64,000 bases of DNA from positions 186,001 through 250,000 of the forward strand of contig NZ_CP036349.1 of NCBI RefSeq assembly GCF_007753265.1, given 5' to 3'. Below are positions 61,485 through 64,000 of this stretch, piece by piece. Each line of letters begins with the position of its first letter. Within the stretch, counting starts at the first letter, position 1. The translations under genes and the position numbers were made by a program. The notes below the pieces were generated by a model that was not told the origin of the DNA, did no database searches, and saw only the letters and a program-made list of their open reading frames with translations. This DNA is from Botrimarina mediterranea (GTDB taxonomy: Bacteria; Planctomycetota; Planctomycetia; Pirellulales; Lacipirellulaceae).

Positions 61485-63461
61485 TTACTCAATCACCAAG
61501 TCGTAAGGCATCACGAGCCCCATCGGCTCTTTCGCAAAGAGCTGCCGCACCCAGCCCGCGCGCTGGATGGCTTGCTCGAGCTCGGGGAGCACGCCGCCCA
61601 GGTCGAGCCTCACACGCACCTCGCGCTGCTCGTCGTTGTCGCCGAAGAGGGACTCGAAGAAGTCCTCGGCTTCGGGGTACGCATCGATCGTGACGTCGGC
61701 GTCGGCTTCGAGGCCCGCCAGGGTCTTCGCCTTGGTGACTGCCGCGCGGAGATCGCCGAGTTCGTCGATGAGTTCGAGCCGTTCGGCTTGGCGACCCGTG
61801 TAGACGCGGCCGCCGCCGAGTTCCTTGATGCGGTCCTGCGTCAGCTCGCAGCCCGTCGCCGCCTTAGCGGTGAACTGCTCGTAGGTGTCGTCCATCAGCG
61901 ACTGCAGCACCTCGCGCTCGGCTTCGGTGAACTTTTCGGTGGTGCTGAACAGCCCGCTGTTCTTTCCGCGGGCGATGAGGTCGGTCGTCACGCCGAGCTT
62001 TTCGAGCAGGCCGCCGATCGCCATCTTGCCGCCCACCACGCCGATCGAACCGGTGACGGTTGTCGGCTCGGCGAAGACATGGTCGCAGCCCATCGAGATG
62101 TAGTAGCCGCCGCTCGCCGCGACGTTCCCCATGCTGGCGACGACTGGCTTCTCGATCGTCTGGATCTCGTTCCAGATCAGATCGCTGGCGACCGCCGACC
62201 CGCCGGGGCTATCGACGCGGAGCACGATCGCTTTGACTTGGTCGTCTTCTTCGGCGTCACGCAGCGCCTTGACGATGGTCGTCGAGCCGACCGAACTGGA
62301 CGCGCCGAAGGGGCTTGTCTCGCTCTCGCCCGTCATGATCGGGCCGACGGCATAGACGATGGCGATCTTGTCGCCGCGGCCGGACGATTCCTTGCCGCCC
62401 GACGCGATCATGCCCAGCAGCTTGAACATGCCGCCGGGGCCGCTGAAATCGGTGTCGACCTTCTTCTTGCCGTAGTTCTCGACGAAGACGACGTTGTCCG
62501 AGTCGTGCCGCTTCTCGAGCTCGTCACGCAGCGACGACTCGTAAGCCAGTCGGTCCACGAGGCCCGCCTCGAGAGCTTGCGACGCGGTCAGCAGGCCGCG
62601 GTCCACCGCTTCGATGACGGCGCCTCGCTTCATCGGGCGGTCCATCGCGATCGTGTCGATCATCTGCTCGTACATGTCGTCGATGAGCGACGTCATGTTT
62701 TCTTTGACCGCCTTGCTCCACTCGCGGCGTGTGTAGGGCTCAGCGGCGCCCTTCGCGTCGCCGACGTGAATGAAGTCCGCCTTTACGCCGACTTTCGCCA
62801 AGAGGCCCTTGTAGAACATCGGCTGCGCGCGGACGCCCGGCAGCACGAGGTAGCCCGACTCGGGCATCACCACCTCGTCGCACGCGCACGCCACGAGGTA
62901 GCTCGCGGCCTCGGCCGCTTCGAGCACCGCGACGGCATGCTTGCCCTTCGCGCGGAAGCGGGCGATCGCCTCGCGCAGCTCGTGCCGCTGTCCGGCGCCG
63001 TAGCTGGGGCTATCAAACAAGAGCACGAGTCCCTGGATCTTGTCGTCCTTCGCCGCCGCGTCGATTCGCGCGATCTGCTTCCGCAGGTCGATCGACAGAT
63101 CGCCGAACGGCCCCGACCCGCCGGGCGACTCGGGCAGCTCGTCGTCGAGCACGAACCAGGCGTAGCGGACCTTCTTCGACTCGGCTTCGGTCTTCTCTTC
63201 CTGACGCTTCTTGGCACGTTCACGGGCGCGCTTCTGGGCAGGGCTCAGTTCTTTCTCATCTTCCTCTGCTTCTTCCGCTGGCTTCTCCTCCGCTTCCGCC
63301 TCGTCGTTGTCTTCGGACTTCACTTCGGAAGCTACTGGTTTTGCTTCCGCCGTTGCGGGCTCGTCGGCGATGACGAGCGTGCCGGTAAAGGAGAGCGCGA
63401 GCGCCGCGGCGAGGCAGGCGGGCAGGAAGAGGCAATGTTTCATGGCGACTTGGCGTTTCAT
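61485..63461 (-). CDS. sppA: Signal peptide peptidase SppA, 67-kDa type
   Basis: A 658-residue membrane serine protease that digests cleaved signal peptides. The first ATG is at 63461, with a second at 63443. A hydrophobic segment (residues about 8-28) is followed by a long acidic then Lys/Arg-rich stretch (about 38-92). Two S49 repeats follow: an N-terminal one with the Lys in VGDAKGAAEPY near residue 236, and a C-terminal one with the Ser nucleophile in NVAASGGYYIS near residue 452, as in the Ser-Lys dyad of E. coli SppA. A hairpin repeat sits immediately upstream of the first start codon. Confidence 0.94.
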   Translation of the reverse strand: MKRQVAMKHCLFLPACLAAALALSFTGTLVIADEPATAEAKPVASEVKSEDNDEAEAEEKPAEEAEEDEKELSPAQKRARERAKKRQEEKTEAESKKVRYAWFVLDDELPESPGGSGPFGDLSIDLRKQIARIDAAAKDDKIQGLVLLFDSPSYGAGQRHELREAIARFRAKGKHAVAVLEAAEAASYLVACACDEVVMPESGYLVLPGVRAQPMFYKGLLAKVGVKADFIHVGDAKGAAEPYTRREWSKAVKENMTSLIDDMYEQMIDTIAMDRPMKRGAVIEAVDRGLLTASQALEAGLVDRLAYESSLRDELEKRHDSDNVVFVENYGKKKVDTDFSGPGGMFKLLGMIASGGKESSGRGDKIAIVYAVGPIMTGESETSPFGASSSVGSTTIVKALRDAEEDDQVKAIVLRVDSPGGSAVASDLIWNEIQTIEKPVVASMGNVAASGGYYISMGCDHVFAEPTTVTGSIGVVGGKMAIGGLLEKLGVTTDLIARGKNSGLFSTTEKFTEAEREVLQSLMDDTYEQFTAKAATGCELTQDRIKELGGGRVYTGRQAERLELIDELGDLRAAVTKAKTLAGLEADADVTIDAYPEAEDFFESLFGDNDEQREVRVRLDLGGVLPELEQAIQRAGWVRQLFAKEPMGLVMPYDLVIE

Positions 63462-63462
63462 T

Positions 63463-63488
63463 TAGCCCACGGTCAACGACCGGGGGCT
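63463..63488. repeat. AGCCCACGGTCAACGACCGGGGGCT hairpin before sppA
   Basis: A stem of AGCCC-CGGT paired with ACCG-GGGCT around AACG. It ends only two bases before the sppA start codon. Related short inverted repeats are common in such genomes. Confidence 0.6.
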
Positions 63489-63615
63489 GCGGAACTTGAA
63501 TTGACAAACAGCTTTCGCCGGGCCGGCGGCGATCTTGCCGCCCCCTCGCCCGGTCCCGCTATCTTACCCCACCAGCCGGCGCCGGGGCCTAATCGATTTT
63601 CTGCGACCCGGGCGG

Positions 63616-63664
63616 CGTCAGCCCCCGGAGGACCCCTAGTACCTGGCAACTCCGGGAGCTGACG
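63616..63664. repeat. Inverted repeat CGTCAGCCCCCGGAG
   Basis: CGTCAGCCCCCGGAG (63616-63630) and CTCCGGGAGCTGACG (63650-63664) match as inverted copies at 14 of 15 positions. Confidence 0.75.
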
Positions 63665-63790
63665 CTTCCCGGCTCGCACGGAGTCCACCGGTTGGCATCC
63701 GACTTTTTCTCTCTGGTTCGGCTCAAGTCCGGCTGCTACGGTCCGCGACGCTGTAATTTCCTGCTGCCCTTTCGCGGAACGGAGTCCGCC

Positions 63791-64000
63791 ATGGCCCTCG
63801 CCCGAATCACGCTTGCTATCGCCGCTGTCGCTATCGCCTCGCCGGCCAGCGCGCAGTTCTGGAACCTCTTCGGATCGAAGAAGGAGGAGCCCGCCAAGCA
63901 GGCCGCGCCCGCCGCTCCGGCGCACGCCGCCGGCTCGTTCCAGCTGACGCAGCAGTCGGGCCCGTGGCTGATCCTCGCAACGACCTTCTCCGGTGAAGGC
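63791..64000 (+). CDS. Exported protein, N-terminal part (runs off window)
   Basis: The frame is open from ATG 63791 to the window end; only 70 residues are seen. A signal peptide (MALARITLAIAAVAIASPAS, cleavage near AQF) is followed by an Ala/Lys/Pro-rich linker (KKEEPAKQAAPAAPAHAAG) and the start of a folded part, SGPWLILATTFSGEG. The latter recalls the opening of planctomycete SPOR-like envelope proteins, but too little is visible. It is divergent from sppA. Confidence 0.65.
   Translation, partial: MALARITLAIAAVAIASPASAQFWNLFGSKKEEPAKQAAPAAPAHAAGSFQLTQQSGPWLILATTFSGEG

Larger units (their letters stand above)
63462..63790. other. 329-base region between divergent sppA and the final secreted-protein gene
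   Basis: Contains two hairpin repeats (63463-63488 and 63616-63664). The remainder (63489-63615 and 63665-63790) has no gene or clear promoter. Confidence 0.5.

Noticed and set aside
61431-63662. Long plus-strand open frame opposite sppA
   Set aside because: Arg/His/Asp-rich, no motif, and sppA on the other strand has the full S49 signature.

Overview
The window looks like a chromosomal segment of a planctomycete, probably of the order Pirellulales. The evidence is high GC content, the C-terminus of a DUF1559 prepilin-like protein, four PEP-CTERM proteins (two dockerin-like segments in one of them), a DUF1080 protein, a redoxin/cytochrome c/copper-monooxygenase fusion, and many short palindromic intergenic repeats. 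I saw no tRNA, rRNA, CRISPR array, transposase or phage structural gene.

Layout. 1-4.3 kb: secreted-protein genes (partial DUF1559, carboxypeptidase-regulatory-like lipoprotein, dockerin-like PEP-CTERM protein, GH28 glycosidase). 4.4-12.4 kb: ftsH divergent from dxr-rseP, then a DUF481-like barrel protein and a DUF1080 protein. 12.4-17.6 kb: FkbM methyltransferase and GT4 glycosyltransferase, an ASCH protein, an unusual CinA-like/NadD-like fusion, and a CelD/BioF2-type acetyltransferase. 17.6-20.7 kb: three PEP-CTERM genes (an SGNH-like hydrolase between two paralogues) with matching promoter and operator-like sequences in front of both paralogues. 20.7-34 kb: small lipoprotein, secreted TPR/CHAT-like protein, porin, polyprenyl glycosylphosphotransferase and a giant alpha-2-macroglobulin. 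34-45.2 kb: DUF2513-like protein, class IV aminotransferase, a membrane-anchored unknown, ABC exporter plus radical SAM gene divergent from a Cys/Gly-rich lipoprotein, an amine-oxidase-fold oxidoreductase and a prolyl oligopeptidase. 45.4-63.5 kb: a long run of minus-strand genes: RND exporter, redoxin fusion, lptE, bamD-like, corC, ybeY, pgpH, phoH, cdsA, uppS, purA, a small membrane protein and sppA. The window ends inside a secreted protein.

Many genes serve envelope biogenesis and quality control: isoprenoid and lipid synthesis (dxr, uppS, cdsA), outer-membrane assembly (bamD-like, lptE), membrane proteolysis (ftsH, rseP, sppA), polysaccharide initiation and tailoring, and protease defence (alpha-2-macroglobulin). 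phoH-pgpH-ybeY-corC is a classic RNA/c-di-AMP housekeeping cluster with translational coupling at its end.

The most interesting items are the CinA-like/NadD fusion whose CinA half has lost catalytic residues, the PEP-CTERM/esterase locus with a LacI-type operator, the Cys-rich lipoprotein divergent from an ABC exporter and radical SAM gene, the redox fusion next to an RND exporter, and at least eight families of intergenic inverted repeats. All functions are read from sequence motifs; no database search was run.
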